Positions 46,185-59,315 of a stretch of DNA of 64,000 nucleotides are shown one piece after another; positions within the stretch are counted from its first letter, which is position 1; each line of letters starts with the position of its first letter. Origin of the DNA: Macropodus opercularis (Eukaryota; Chordata; Actinopteri; Anabantiformes; Osphronemidae); contig CM061107.1 in the NCBI GenBank assembly GCA_030770545.1, positions 9,165,001-9,229,000 of the forward strand, written 5' to 3'. The translations under genes were made by a program, and so were the position numbers. A model generated the notes under the pieces. It did no database searches, was not told the origin of the DNA, and worked only from the letters and a program-made list of their open reading frames with translations.

Positions 46185-46400
46185 CTGTACCTCTACGGTC
46201 TTCAGAGGGTGATTATTGACCACGTGTCTTGTTATTGCATGTTCGTGGCTTGACCTGCAGCAGTGTCACACATCACAGTCTGACTTTTTTCTGAAGGGGC
46301 CCCTCCCAAAGGACCCGACAGGCCGGTGCTAGAGTTTAATAATGCATACTGTTCAGCAATGCAGATGGCAATTAATGCAGTATGAGGTATTTTGTTGCTT
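46185..46400. promoter_or_regulatory. Candidate conserved non-coding block
   Basis: Repeat-free DNA with GTGATTATTGACCACGTG (homeodomain core plus CACGTG E-box), GGTGCTAGAGTTTAATAATGC and GGCAATTAATGCAG. The combination and even composition suggest an enhancer. Confidence 0.33.
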
Positions 46401-47035
46401 CAATAAACACAACACGGTTGACAGTTGACTGGTGGCCTCCACTGTCTTCATTACACTGTAGTCATCAGCATGAGCCAATTTAGGAGGTACAGTATGTGTG
46501 AAAGGGTGAGGACTGACATCAGTGCATGTGAAATGAAGGAACAAAAACAAAGCAACGATTTTTATTCACAGTATGTCAAGTCCTCTTCACACGTGAAACA
46601 TGTCCAGCTGCTCTAATGTGTGATGAGCATCAACAGCTTCTCGTAGAATGTTTGGCCTCTTGAAGTTGAGCATTTATCGTTCATGTTTGACTTAAATAAT
46701 CAAGAGCAGATGTGGTTGTTTCATCTATAATGCCAGAAGTGAATTCCTTCTAGCAAGTAGGACATTGAAGATTGGGGGGGAGGACTGTCCCAGAAGAAAG
46801 AAAAAGACGAAAACTGGATTAAAAAAGAGAAAGTATGCAGGGAATTAAAACAAATATGTGGAAGAAATGGAGGAAGCAGCCTAGTGTTGTGACAGTATCT
46901 TAAATAGTCGACCTGAGACTTCCTCCTGCTTTTCCAGCAGCAGCTCTGCTACATCCTGGATACACACAGCACAGAAAGCGTTCATTAATTAATATGGCTT
47001 CGTATTAAACTTCTTGAACAATAAAAGGACACAAA
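46401..47035. other. Gene-free stretch
   Basis: No gene recognised. A purine-rich patch lies at 46765-46875. Confidence 0.45.
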
Positions 47036-47345
47036 GGGGGATTTAAGGCGTGAGCGTTTGCGGAGAGGACAAATTAATCAAAACTTGGCCTCTCAAGGAT
47101 AGAAATTTAATTTATACATTTTTCTCTATCAAGAAGCTGTTGCACCGCAACTTTTCCCTGCAGCTCTTCTTTTGTTTGGCAGGTTAGTTAGACCACTGAG
47201 GATAACGGTGGGGAAGGTTTAGATGATGGCGCCACAAAAAAACATGCAGGCCAAGAGAGGAGACAAGGCGAGCTCTGTTAAACGCTCTGGATGCCTGTTA
47301 GACAAATTGGTGGATAATTAATTTAATCGCACACTGAACAGGGAC
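47036..47345. promoter_or_regulatory. Candidate conserved non-coding block
   Basis: AAATTAATCAAAACTTGG, AGAAATTTAATTTATAC and, at the far end, GGATAATTAATTTAATCGC give two AT-cored parts joined by ordinary DNA. GGCGCCAC and GCGAGCTC provide GC-richer spots. A weak to moderate candidate. Confidence 0.28.
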
Positions 47346-47765
47346 TATGAAAGTTTTTTTTTTATTCCCTTCATAGCATCACAATGGCATTTGGAAAAAC
47401 TGGGTCCTGAGTTAATGTAAAACCTGAAATAAAAGCTGAGATGTGTCTCAAACTCGCTTGGCCAAGGAGTAATCGACTGATTTGATTCCTGTTACACCTT
47501 GTGCTCTCAAGGAAATTTAGTGTTTGTGGTTTAAAAAAAATAATAGTAAGAACATTGAGCATATTGACAATAATCCACATTTTCTGTGAGGCCTGTGTTC
47601 CAGAGGAGAACAGGGGACGTATTCTGGTATATAGTCGTGTGCTGTGACTGCGAGCTTGCACAATGAGAGTGTTGGTATGTGATTGGCTGTGCATTCTGTA
47701 GAAGCACTGAAGCAAATATAATCCAATCTACAGTGTGTCTGAGGGAAGTGATATCATTCTTCCTG
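47346..47765. other. Gene-free stretch
   Basis: T10 near 47355. The 114-codon minus-strand frame shows no domain. Confidence 0.45.
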
Positions 47766-47788
47766 CCCCCCCCCCCCCCCCCCCCCCC
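47766..47788 (+). repeat. Poly-C run (C23)
   Basis: Twenty-three consecutive C, the longest C/G homopolymer in the window. It is quadruplex- or i-motif-prone, and its length is likely unreliable in any assembly. Confidence 0.92.
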
Positions 47789-49275
47789 ATTCCCATATGT
47801 ACCCTCACCACTCTCCTCTCTGCATATTTTTCACTACCTTTCTCTCCTCCCATTTGCTGTCAAGCCATTCATCTCTCCCACCAGGCTAATTGTGCAGAAA
47901 CTCAGTGGGATAGACGGATGGATGAGGGTGAGCGAGAACGAGGCAGAGAGCAAACTACAGGATCTAAAGCTCTTCAAAGCCAGGGGAAGGGGGATAAAGA
48001 GACTATGGCTGCATCTGCATCACGCCGATAGAGAAGAAAAGTAGTCGAGGCCTTAAACGAGGAATACAAACATGAAAAAAATAGGATTAAGATTTAAGAT
48101 ACAAGATCAAATTTGTTAGGCAACAGTTTCAATCAGTGGATCTAAGAACAAATCGTACTACAAACCAAACCAGCTTTTTCCCAACACATTCTTCAAGCCG
48201 TGCACAGATAAAGCTGCTCCCTTAAGTGAAGCTGGGTGCTAAACGCTGATCAGGAGATCCACTTGAAGGATTTATAATCCAGAAGGAGCTCGGAGCAGCA
48301 GAGCCGTGCGCGGTGCCCGTGTTGTAGATATGCATGTTTTCCTGTTGTATATAACACTTTAGACAGAGATTTATCACGAAACCACAGGGCCCTAGCTGAG
48401 GCGATGGGGTTATATTTCAAACAAGCATTCTGTAGGGCAAAACCATTGTTCTGGTGACACAGGGACTGTAAGAACACTGGCCCTGTCGTAATATTTCTTT
48501 ATACTACTGTATGTGTCTGCACAGTCTTTATATATAGTCAGGGATTAGATATTTTAACAAATATTAAAGCAGCAGTTCCACTAACAATCAGCTTTGATGG
48601 AAGGTGTGTGATGGGAAATTGAAAGGTTGCTTTTAATGTGCATTAGTGGCGATTTTAGTTGTTGTTTCGCTGCCAGTGGCTGCACCTAGAATGACTTGGT
48701 CCTCTACATGCAGGTGTACAAGTAGTGTAGCCAGCCAACATTCTACAGACAGAAAAGAAGAATAATCAGCTGATGTATAAGATGAAAAATGTAGAAAAAC
48801 TTTCCTGCCTCCCCCATAAATCACGTGTGTAACTTTCACATGCACCATTACCAACGTCCTAATATTATGAATCGATGGCGTCTTGATTTACGAGCATGTA
48901 AAGCAACAGGTCGTCTCTTTTTGTGTTATTTACTGCATACTAAGAAACTTTATTGGCAGGACATAATGCCTACATAGTCAAAGTGATAACCTGAGTCAAC
49001 ACAAACAGGGATGTCAATTTCTCCAGGCAGTGTGAATACAGATGAGTTGAGACCAGCTGCCTTAACTCTGTCCGTTCTTAGATGGAGCATTTGAAGCACA
49101 CGCTCCCACATCTTCCCCATTTTTATTTATTGCCTTATTCGGTTAGACAGTCCTCACAGGTCGGGTAGTTTCTGTCTATCGATTGGCCTTTATCGCCGCC
49201 CTCTCCTCTCCATGACCACTTCAACCTGAACACCATTCTCACCACCACCACCTCCCTTTCCATTTCAACAGCATC
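47789..49275. other. Gene-free stretch
   Basis: No gene recognised. Frames of 121 and 98 codons start upstream of and read through the C23 run, so they are artefacts. Confidence 0.5.
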
Positions 49276-49565
49276 TGTTTTCTGTTTAGCTTGTTGATTG
49301 CCCCTTTGGTCTCCAGAAAGGGCACTTATCTCTGTGGCTCTGGTTTGTTATCCCATAGGCCCTATTGTAAGACGGTTCCGCTAGGTCAATGCGCCTCTTC
49401 TACAGCTAAAGCAATGAACGCACACTCAATAGTGAAACCATTAAGATGTGGAATGGTACGCGGGCCAGCCGAAGATGCTCCACTCTTTAAGAAGAAGGAG
49501 GGACTGCTGAAATCAATGGCCTAGCGCTTCTGGAGGGGTCAGCAGAGAATATAGAATCATTGTGG
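49276..49565. promoter_or_regulatory. Candidate conserved non-coding block, about 290 bp
   Basis: A repeat-free block with long high-complexity runs (GCTTGTTGATTGCCCCTTTG, CATAGGCCCTATTG, AAACCATTAAGATG, GGCCAGCCGAAGATGC). It carries a 77-codon plus-strand frame without splice context or domain. High word complexity and CpG retention support constrained sequence. Confidence 0.35.
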
Positions 49566-52070
49566 TGGTTTGTCCATTGGAAATCTTTTTACATCACCAG
49601 GCAGGGATGGAGAGCTGGATGGGGGAAGGCTAGATTGGTGGAGAGATTAGGAAAGTTACAATAGGATTCCCAGACACACAATTACTGGCAAAGGCTTCTA
49701 CCAGCATGAGGTACTGTATTCATAGCTATAATCAGGTTAGACTGTGGCTTTGTTTGTTGGTTAGAGATTAGTGGCTACAGTATCATCATTGTGTTTGCGT
49801 CATCCACTCTATTATCGTTCCCTCCAGCTGAGTTTCAGACTTGGGTTTTACAAATGATGGAGTCTCTCCGTCCATGTGGAGTTGCTGCTAAATTATAGAC
49901 CATCCAACCAATAGCATTCAATTTAACTTCAACATTTACCAACTCATCCTAGTTGGATGTCGATCTGAACGAGGTTGGACTTGAGTCGCTGCCGTGCATC
50001 TATCTTCCTTGTTCTGCAACCTCTGTTATCTTAAACGTGAAAAACCCAGTCAAACACGAAGACATCATGGATCAGGATTCGGTGTAATTTTGGTGGAATG
50101 AAAGCCAAAAATCCTGATTGTTGCAGCTTTACATGTCCGCTCGTTGAATGCAACGCCGTCGTTCCTCACTCCAATCTCCCTTCCACTTACTTCAATTAAG
50201 TTTCCTGAAGGCAAAGGGGAAATTATGGTCTCTTAACGATTATATTCAGCTCTCAAAACACAAATTATTTTTAAGCTGCAATGGTGTAATTTCATAGTCG
50301 CCACATGCATTATTCATAGTTCATATTTTTTTCAATCAACCAGAGATCTAGCTGTAAGCAAACTCGACAGTTTTCACCTGTAAAAAAAGTATCTTATTTA
50401 AATTTTCTTATCAAAACTTTTTGCTTTGTTTGTCAGTTCATTATAACTATTATATGTCGCTGTGACTAAACGTATTTCCACCACGAGCCCACTTAAAAGG
50501 CTGTATAGTCAAATGCAAGCACACTCCCAGGAACCGTACCTAAACACAGCTAATTACCACAAAAACACACACAATGCATTTAAGCGGCGTAAGAACACAG
50601 TGGAGATTGCTAATGCGGTCATCTGTTTCATGTGATAGTGAAATTAGATCATAAAGCAGCGAGAAAACGCTTGGTCGGTGCATCGCTGTTTGCTTTTGCT
50701 GCATATCGGAGGGAAAAAACTGTAAAGTAAGTATGCGCTTTATGGTCCCACATGCTGGTATGACTAGTATTAATTCTGTGTGTGGTGGCTGCATGCATAG
50801 CCCTAATGACTGACCGCACTTTATTCTGATTTAGCGCGATATAAATACTCAACTGGATTAAACTGAACGCCCTGTTCTTCTCTCTCACCCTATATGTCGC
50901 CATCTCTCACCTTTGTGTGTGTCCTGAGCATCTACAGGTTGTGTAGCTATCATGGTTTTAATTACCTGCTGTCAGACGCGACATGTGGACAATCTCTGAA
51001 ACAAAGTGAAGACTGGGTCATACTCTACTTTGTTGTTGTTATAAAATCCCTTCACTTCATCGTTTTACCTGTTTCCCCCCCGCTGTGCTTATTTTTTATA
51101 TATTTTTTAAAGATTCTCATTCGCTACTCCACCCCATTTATCTGAGTGTCAGCCAGAAGCCCTCAGGAGGTGTGTCTCTCAAAGATCAATAACTCATTAT
51201 GTTAAGAAGCCCTGCCTCTCTGTGTGTGTGTCCCTTCTTCTCTCTCTATCTGTTTCATTGTTTTCTCATACACGTTCATCATTTAACATGCTTTATCGTT
51301 CCTCCATCCTCCTTCCTCACGACCTTCTCTTTAGTCTAATCGGTCGGACGTGCGCATCAGCGCTTGTGTGTTGTCGCAGCTAGATCGTACCGTAAACTGG
51401 AGTGATGCTGGTTTTGCGCTTTTCCACTTGGCTTCGTGGTAAAAGCATAAAAAATGATAAGATGGTGGTGTGCTAAGAAAATAATGAAAATAAATGGCTG
51501 GCAAAGCTGGTTAAGGCCGAGTTAATTAGGCATGAAGACGGATCCCTTGCAGCATAATCCATCAGGTTCACTGGAAATACATGAAAGTAACATGTACCGT
51601 AGTACAAGGAGCTAAGTTGTTTGCATTTTCTAATTAGACTTCAACTGTAAACCCAGAAGCTATTATCTATGTTAGCAGTTACATTCACACAAAGAGTAAC
51701 AGTGCATTGGTTGACTTGCTCTGGAAAATGACACCAGAGCTACAGGTGACTGCTGCAACACACGCCGACGCAGCCACTGTCGCTGCGTCGCGCTGCAGCG
51801 GTGCTTCCTGTGCCAACCAAAAGTCCTGGCTTCAGCACCAGACTTGTCCATTCAAATGGCTCCCTGCTGCAGCAACGGTTTATCCAGTAATCTAGACAGA
51901 TAAACGTTAGATCCCGTAAGAGAATGCAGTGGTGTGCCTTTTAGTTTCTTGTTTTCCTTTGTGCTGTTCTCATCATTTATCCCTCCATCCTTGCTGAGGT
52001 GTTTTTTCCATTCCCTTCACCTCTTTCCTTTCTCCTCCTCTCCAGACTTTTATCCATCCCTCTGCGATAT
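49566..52070. other. Gene-free stretch
   Basis: Ordinary unique DNA with AT-rich parts (50260-50460). Opposed frames of about 84 codons at 50540-50903 show no domain. A CpG-bearing patch at 51765-51805 (GACGCAGCCACTGTCGC) is short. Confidence 0.5.
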
Positions 52071-52245
52071 TTTAGCCGCTAGCCATAACTCTTTATGAAT
52101 GATTACAGCTACTTATGGCAGACTTGGCGAGTGCGGACATAAAGCATTCAAAAGGGCTTTGTCGGAAGCCACAATAAAGACGCTATTGATAGTTCTTTGC
52201 TTTATCCAGCCCCCTCTGGGCTGAGAGGGAAAGTGAGAAAGAGAC
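52071..52245. promoter_or_regulatory. Candidate conserved non-coding block
   Basis: CTTTATGAATGATTACAGC, ACATAAAGC, CAATAAAGACGCTATTGATAG and TGCTTTATCC lie in 170 repeat-free bases. CATAAA/TTTATG words resemble CDX or posterior HOX sites and TTATCC a GATA-like site. Confidence 0.32.
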
Positions 52246-54513
52246 AGTTAATGGTTCTGTGTAGAATAATAAAAATAACAATATAATAAATAGTAATATA
52301 AATAATAAAATAAGGAAAATAGCTGCCCTACAGGTCAGGGACCATGATAAGCATTACAGTCAAACCAGTCAAATGAAATATTAATTAAAATCATGTGGAG
52401 CACTCCACTCCACTCCGTGTCAGTTTAAATGTTAGGCAGCAAAAAGGTCAAACATGTGTCATCACATTATGTTCTTGGCTTAGAGACGAAAGCCAGAAAA
52501 CTTATGTGGCATAACAGAAATACACGAGTGAAGAGGTGTGTTTTCATTTTCTTTTCCTGCCAGCTTGTCCTCTACTGTTGCTGGTTTTGAGGATAGATAC
52601 AAAAAAATGCTATGCAGATGTCTTCAAGTAGTCAACAGATGACTGTATCTGCTCATATTTTTATTATCAGCTGTAATGTTTAAAATTAAAGTAGTAAATG
52701 TTCCACCGTGGCTGCTACTATGAGAATTGTTATTGCACTATTGATTTTCACGGTGCATTTTTGAGACACACTCTCTTCCCCTGTTTCTCTTACGCAAGCA
52801 CAAAGGTCCCGGTGTAAAAATTGAACCTTTTCTTTATGCAGCAACAAGGTAATTTACACTCATGCTGGTAAATCATGCTGAATTGAATCAGGCTGAATTG
52901 AGAGTGAGACTGAGAGAGAGAGCGGCTTATAGACGGAGACATCTCTACAGCAGTTGCAAACTTTGCTGTCCTCTGCAGAAAGAGTAATGTGGGATTCTCC
53001 TGGGGAAAAGGGACTTTATATTTTATTTACAATGAGCAAGCAAGGCTTTCTAGCCAAGCTGCATGTGTGTGTGTCTAGGAGAAACAATGTTATGATGCTT
53101 ACACATACAGTAATGCAGTGGCTATTACTAACACCTGCCACATACACATGATTTTAATGTTTTACAAATAATAGTAAAGACAAATCTGTTAGTTGCAAAG
53201 ACCGTGGGTTGTAGCGTGCGTTCCACCTGTTAGACCCACTGCCTGACAAAGACAGGTTATTTTATTATTATTGTTAGATTCTAAAGCCTATTAAAAAAGT
53301 AATTCGCTAAAATTAGGGGAAGTAAACCAACTCTGTTAAGCTAAGTTTACAGTCAGTCATTGTCACACAGTGGAGTCTGGGCCAAGTTGTTACCAATGTC
53401 CATGTAGGAAGAAGACGTGGTTGTGAATTAGTTCCACCTGCTCAGAGCCCGATTTCCTCGAGCTCCCTTCGGTCCTTATCAGAGAACGATTAGAAATCTG
53501 CTCTTTGACTCTCTCTGACCGTCTGTCGGTCTGAATGCGGGGAGATGACATTTCTGTGGCCTCTGTCACATCCTTGCAGATGAAGACCGTGTGAGTGTTT
53601 CACTTTCAGTAGATGGAGAAAACATTCGGCCAATTTCCCAAAAAGTAATTCAGCTGTTGGTGTAGAACACGTTGGCGCGTTATGAAAACTGTGCCAAATC
53701 ACTCAAACACCCTTTCAGTCTCATAGTAGCAGGTCTGTGGACTGGATGTATTGTTTGCTGGCATTTAAATCTTTTTCTTCACACACACACCTTGGCTAGA
53801 AAGCAAAGCATTGGCTTGCTCATTGTAAATAAAATATTACGTCCCTATTTCCCAGGAGAGAAAGTTTCTGCGTGTGGTGGTGACCACATTTTTACTCATA
53901 TCTTCTGGGGGCCCCTCTTTCTACAGGCTCTGGAGAAATTACACATTTGTAGTAAAACTCTCCTTTTTGAATGAATCCTACTCCACCAATGAATGAAGCA
54001 TCGGAGGTAATGAAGTCTCTCAAGATCAAAGCCACTCATCTGGACTGTGACTGTATGCCATGTGGTAAAATCCATACTCCTGACTAGTCTCTTGCAAATT
54101 TCATCCCTCGTATTAAATTAACAGAAAACCTAATATCCTCACACCAGTTAACCACTAGCATTAATTAGCATGGATCTTAATGCCACCTTCCATTTTCATT
54201 CAGTCCACCCAGACCCTGACCTGCCTTCAGGGCCAGAACTACTCCAGAGAGTTTCAAATGCTTGTGAGTAAAATGAAGGTTTGTTCAGCAAACATTTCTG
54301 AGGAGAGAAGAAGGAAAAACTAATATCAGTCTTAGGCTTTTATTCGTGTTTAGTCATGTTGCAGATGCTACAGTACGTCCTCAGTCTCCACGTCCTGCTG
54401 CTGCTGCTCTGACTGTATCGAAAGAGAGCCAGCACAGTGTTCGTAGCAGATCCATGACAGTGACTCTGGTGTCATTTAAGAATCAATAAAGCAACAGCAG
54501 TGAGTGGAGGACG

Positions 54514-54514
<1 letters not shown>
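52246..54514. other. Gene-free stretch
   Basis: An AT-rich AATAATAAAAATAA-type patch lies at 52265-52320. A 38-codon frame at 53971-54087 is noted under rejected items. No gene recognised. Confidence 0.5.
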
Positions 54515-54596
<82 letters not shown>

Positions 54597-54628
54597 AGTG
54601 CGAGTGTGTGTGTGTGTGCGTGCGTGCG
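54515..54628. repeat. Long (GT)n microsatellite with GC-containing tail
   Basis: About 39 perfect GT units to 54592, then an imperfect GT/GC tail (GCGCGAGTGCGAG, GTGCGTGCGTGCG). Alternating purine-pyrimidine of this length can adopt Z-DNA. Confidence 0.97.
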
Positions 54629-55439
54629 CCATTCTGTCTTTTCGCCAGTCTCTGCAGAACAGGGATTTTCATATGTACCAGTCATGTCTCACAGAAAAGT
54701 TGTCTCTCAGACATAAACACGCACACTTAAATGTGCAGAAACCTAAAAACATAGGTCTTTTTAAAATATTGGACCTTGCAATTGGGAGGGTACAGTAGGA
54801 ATAGCAGGAAGGGTGGATTTGAGTGTGCGTTAGAAATAATATAGCAAGGAAGTTAACAGAACTGTGCTGGAATGTTAATAACTTAATAATAAATAAAAGT
54901 CTATTCTCAGTCTTATTCCGAGTATAAACATGGACTCCAGAAAAGATAAGCAAGGGGAACAAGCTTCCATGAAATGTCATGGAAACACGTAGCTTTCTGA
55001 GCTTTCCGCCATATGTTAGTAAGCTGCTGTAGCAGATGCTCCACCTTGTGCGTTAAAGCAAGCTACACCGAGTTTAGCCGGGCTTCGCATTCACGCTACG
55101 ACTGCTGGATGATTGTTGTGCACAAAAAAAAAAACCAAAGAAGTCGCACAGACACACGCGTATGCAAAGAAAGGTGCACACACTCACTTATTCTACCACC
55201 CGCCCATTAGTCTTGCATTGTTTCCCTCTGCCTCTGACATGAGCTGATAATGCTACCTCAGATTATTCTCAGCTCAGCAGTTTTAGCTCTCCTGGAAGCC
55301 GTACGGAAACCACGGAAGGTGTTTGTGTATCTGCCTCCGTGGACTGAATCTTCCATTAAATCCCACCACTGGAGATCAGTTGAACGAGACGCTGTTCTCC
55401 AACAACTCCACCTTCTCCTTATTTGTGCTACAATCTGCC
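54629..55439. other. Gene-free stretch
   Basis: A11 at 55124-55134. The part from about 55255 may belong to the repeat called next, but similarity is not clear. Confidence 0.45.
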
Positions 55440-55563
55440 TTTTAACAGCTGGCTGCAGAGATGTGCATTGCAAGGAGTGTTGCACTGGGTCTATGGCCAG
55501 CTGCTGTAATGGACCATGAGCTACCAGAGGAGGCCAAAACATTAGAACCACCTCCTAATACCA
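55440..55563. mobile_element. Likely DNA-transposon-derived interspersed repeat fragment
   Basis: CAAAACATTAGAACCACCTC followed by CTAATACC closely resembles the end of a repeat I have seen often in fish genomes (AACATTAnAACCACCTnnCTAATA). The preceding bases (TGCATTGCAAGGAGTGTTGC, GGACCATGAGC) may also belong to it. No terminal inverted repeat or target duplication could be placed, and no transposase is present. Family assignment is open. Confidence 0.4.
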
Positions 55564-57205
55564 TGCTCTCTAGTTTGTCCAGTTTACTGTGTTGTCCTTA
55601 TTTTGTGTCCATGCATGCTTTTGGGACAGTAGTAACAGAAGGTACTGACCTCCGGTGTTTCTCTGGTTGTCATCCCACAGAAGCTCCTTCATCTGTGCTT
55701 GTTATTTGGAAAAATCTCCCCTCATGGCCTGAAGCTGTGGCTCTCCAGGAGATAGCGGCGCTCAGTTGGAACGAAAAATGGACAGTATTTGTGCGAGCAG
55801 CACCATGCTTCATGAAGCCAAGAGTCTAGAAGCTCTTGTTGTTCGTTGTAGCACTAACCCGTGAAATAGAGTTCACCCTCCCAGAGATGGCAGTTTACTG
55901 CTCACCCATTGGACATGGAGGCATTCAGATGTTTACAAAGAGAGAAAGGTGTAGTCAAATTCAATAGAGATCCTGAGACGCATGCTTTTGCTCTGTCTCG
56001 CTTTCTCACACACACACACACCTCTCCAAACATACAAATGCAGGACATGTTTTGTTCCACATACCCTCAGTGGAACTCATTACATTATTACATTAAACTC
56101 TGCCCCCCAAACACCTTCGCCCTCCCTCCTCATCTCTCTCCGTCTTCATGCATTGTGCTCGCTCACTCTTTCTCGCCTTGCCTCTATTTCACTTTCTATT
56201 GCCACAGTGCCACCACCAACCAGGCATGTAGAAGGAGAATAAAACACATGCAACCAGGAAATATACACAGAGCCGTATGCACGGCGCAGGAGGGGCTTCA
56301 TCCATTTATGCATGGCTCATTTAAGGGTTCCTATTGCATTCATCCCCCTGGGAGAGTGTGTGCAGATGGACTGATGGTGAAGGTGGTGGCATTGGTGTGG
56401 GAAAGCAAACGCACACACACACACGTGCGTACGTAAAGTAAGCATGAATGCTTATGTGGCCAGTGTTTTGCTGAGGTTGGGGTCTTCCTCCTGTGTGGAG
56501 AGACATAAAGATCAGTGTGCATAACACACAGCCAAGCATACTGCAGTATATGACTACAATCAAGCTTTTATGTAGACCTGGCACAATAAACGAGGGCGAG
56601 AAGTGAAACAGCCATTCTGCATACCGCGGGCCTCCAGTAAGTAAGGACACTCGACCGTAAAGATGGAGTTATGTGGGACTGTGAAAATCACCCACAGGAA
56701 AGAACTGAAAGGAGAGATACTGTGCTCCAGAAACTGATCTGAGGTAGATGCATAAGCATCCGTTTACGCAGACGCAGATCTTTCTGGCAAGACTCTGGTT
56801 TACATGACTCCTGAGGCTGAACAGGTCAAGACGATGAAACGGAAGCATCGTCAGCTGCATTTGCTAAATAACTGCAATGCCAGACTAGGAGTGAGGCCAG
56901 TGTTGTCGCTCGTTGTCTCCTTTTGTGTCTGTATTTTGTAATTGGAGCGAGATAAACAAAATTTTACTTAATTTGCCAGCGACGAAAAGGACCGAGATTC
57001 CACTAAACGTGTCAAAACACTAGTACGAGAAAGTGACACGACTTGTTCAACTAACTGAACTTTAAACTTGCACCGATTAACTACTTGATGCTGCTCCGTG
57101 TGTGCAGATGCACACAGTGGAAACGTAAATACCCTCCCTCCACTGGTGCACACTATGGAGAAGTGCAATGACATCCCAAGGTTTGAACCGCACCCCGTCC
57201 CATCA
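55564..57205. other. Gene-free stretch
   Basis: Short CA tracts at 56007-56021 and 56412-56424. The 175-codon frame (55909-56436) runs through both tracts and has no domain. Confidence 0.5.
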
Positions 57206-57425
57206 AATGTCACTTAAGAAAGGGATTAGCCCCTGATCTCTCATTGTGGCCCTGCAGTTGAGCCTCATTTGCCATCTGGTAAACCACATGGAAATACCTA
57301 CATCAGCAAGAGGAATCATTTATACTGCGTTGGGATAAGAGCGGCCTGAAATTTGGAACGCGCTCAGGCTGTGCCATTTGCCAACTTCTTGAAAATGATC
57401 ATCTTAGCAAGTTTATGCCGATTAA
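57206..57425. promoter_or_regulatory. Candidate conserved non-coding block, about 220 bp
   Basis: Repeat-free, high-complexity DNA with GGGATTAGCCCC (bicoid-type GGATTA core), GAGCCTCATTTGCCATCTGG, AATCATTTATACTGC, GGGATAAGAGC and AAATGATCATCTTAGC. Good motif variety, with an A9 run at its right edge. Confidence 0.36.
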
Positions 57426-57710
57426 AAAAAAAACAGATAATACGTGTGGTCGGGCAGAACGGTCTAAAGAAGATATGTGTCCCAAGTAGTCAGACATGGC
57501 AGACTGGGTAGAGATTAGAAGCTCAGCTGTCACGATCAGTGTAAAAGCCAGACTTTATGTCCGTCCTTCTCTCATCACCAAACACACACTCATCAGGAAC
57601 CTGGTTTCAGCCACCCAAGCTACAGATAACTGACCTTTCCCCATCATAAGTGAGATGATCCTTTTCCGATGAGGCTTTAAGTCCTTCTTACCTTTAATGA
57701 TTTCATACAG

Positions 57711-57733
57711 TTTTTTTTTTTTTTTTTTTTTTT
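57711..57733. repeat. Poly-T run (T23)
   Basis: The longest A/T homopolymer in the window, following TTTCATACAG. It could be the A-tail of a minus-strand retrocopy, but none is recognised upstream on that strand. Confidence 0.92.
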
Positions 57734-59085
57734 AAACGGGCACAAAATCTTCGTCGCATTCGTCACCTTTTCTGTCTTTGTGTTAAAGTTGTACAGTAGT
57801 AGTGACGTAGCCGCGCTTGCTGTTACCCATCAGTCCTCGGCTGTTTGAACGCCTCCGTATTCTATGTGCCATGGCATTTGGGAGCCCTCATTAACATTTG
57901 CTACATGTGGTTTTGAAAAAGGTGCTGCTGAGAGACGTTGCTGCAGCCATTTGTCTTGCGCTATCAGGAGAGTTTGCAGGGCTGTAGTTGACAAACACCT
58001 GCTGGGAAATCCGCTGCAAAGACTTGGTTGAGATTGTAGCGAGGGAAAAAAGAGTCTTAACCTTAAAAATAGTTGCAGAGAACAAACTTAAGGAAACAAG
58101 TAGAACATGTTGAATGTGGACATCTTCAGCAAATCATAGTACAATTAATAAACATTTTGTATTTCTGTAACTGTATCAAAATAAAATCGCTATAAGATTC
58201 AACAAGATCTTTACATATTTCCTTTTCTCTGTGGCCAAATAAATAGAGTTAAAGAAGACGGAATTCCATCAATAAGGGCTCATTTAAACGTTACAGCGAA
58301 TAGATTCATACTGTAGCTGTGAAAATAGTATTAAGAGCATTTCCAGCTACTCGGAAGCACAGAAACGCACAGTTTGGCTCATTGTGACTGGCTCCCGTGC
58401 AGAGAGACAGACTCACGTTCTCATGCTCCGTGAGTGACGCTCGGTGGCCAGTGTTCGACTCACATCGCGACGGTGCTTCTGTCTGCCGTGCTTTGCAGCA
58501 TATTGTTGGGATGCAGATGGTCTCTGTTAGGTTTTTATCCATACCTATCGTTTACAGTTGGGGACGGTGGGGTTCAAGGCAGACATGCTTTGCGTGAGCC
58601 GCCCTAGTGGCCACAGATGGACTTTGGTGTTTTGATGTTGTTCTACTGTACAGTTGTACAGTCTACGGCATGTCTGCAGAATGACGAGGCGATGATTTGA
58701 CTCCTTGGTTGTCTTCCCTCACAAGCACAATCAATTTCCACCCGTGACTGTAGGACCTCTCTGCCTCCCCACCCCCTCTCCCTCACAGCATTGACATCAT
58801 ACTGACATGCATCCACACACTATCAGAATATCCTGCTAGTTTTAGCTTTAGTAACAACCAACGCCAATAACATTGGAAACAAAATGGCAAACAAAAACAT
58901 TAGAGTACAGCATGTTATTAATGCATTTTTATATAATCAAAGCATCAATGTTAATACTTCCTCTGCTCCACAATAAAGATATGATGAGACTTACCCCCAT
59001 CTCCAAATTTAATTTGAATTCTTTTTTTTCCTCTATGTCCCTGTGTCCATTTTTTATGCCTTCGTTCTTTTCTCCGTCTATTCCT
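57734..59085. other. Gene-free stretch
   Basis: No gene recognised. Opposed frames at 58306-58597 (78 and 66 codons) have no domain. Confidence 0.5.
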
Positions 59086-59089
59086 CTCT

Positions 59090-59315
59090 GGCTCAGTGTG
59101 ATGGTACACGGGAGGCTGCTGTAATTTGATTGGAGGTATTAAAGTTGATTTGATTAAGTGTTTGCCAAATTACTGGCTGCTTAATGGAATAAGGCCCAGT
59201 CACCTGCCAGGGCCCCTAGTCGACACGCGCACACTAATTGATATGCGCCTCTAAAGCAATCTCTTCCCTTGAGCCAATCAAAATATTTAAAAAGTAGAAT
59301 TGATCAGATAAAGTG
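59090..59315. promoter_or_regulatory. Strong candidate enhancer-like block
   Basis: CTGTAATTTGATTGGAGG, GATTTGATTAAGTG, CTTAATGGAATAAGGC, CTAATTGATATGCGC and GAGCCAATCAAAATA combine homeodomain, PBX-like (TGATTGG, CCAATCA) and other cores in 220 repeat-free bases. One of the most convincing regulatory candidates here. Confidence 0.42.

Noticed and set aside
53971..54087. 38-codon frame with natural-looking codon use and a CDCMPC motif
   Set aside because: Preceded directly by an in-frame stop, too short to judge, and no splice or promoter context.
54472..54798. Several Cys-Val and Thr-His repeat frames
   Set aside because: Translations of the (GT)39 microsatellite.
55909..56436. 175-codon plus-strand open frame
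   Set aside because: Runs through two CA microsatellites (Thr-His repeats) and has no recognisable domain.
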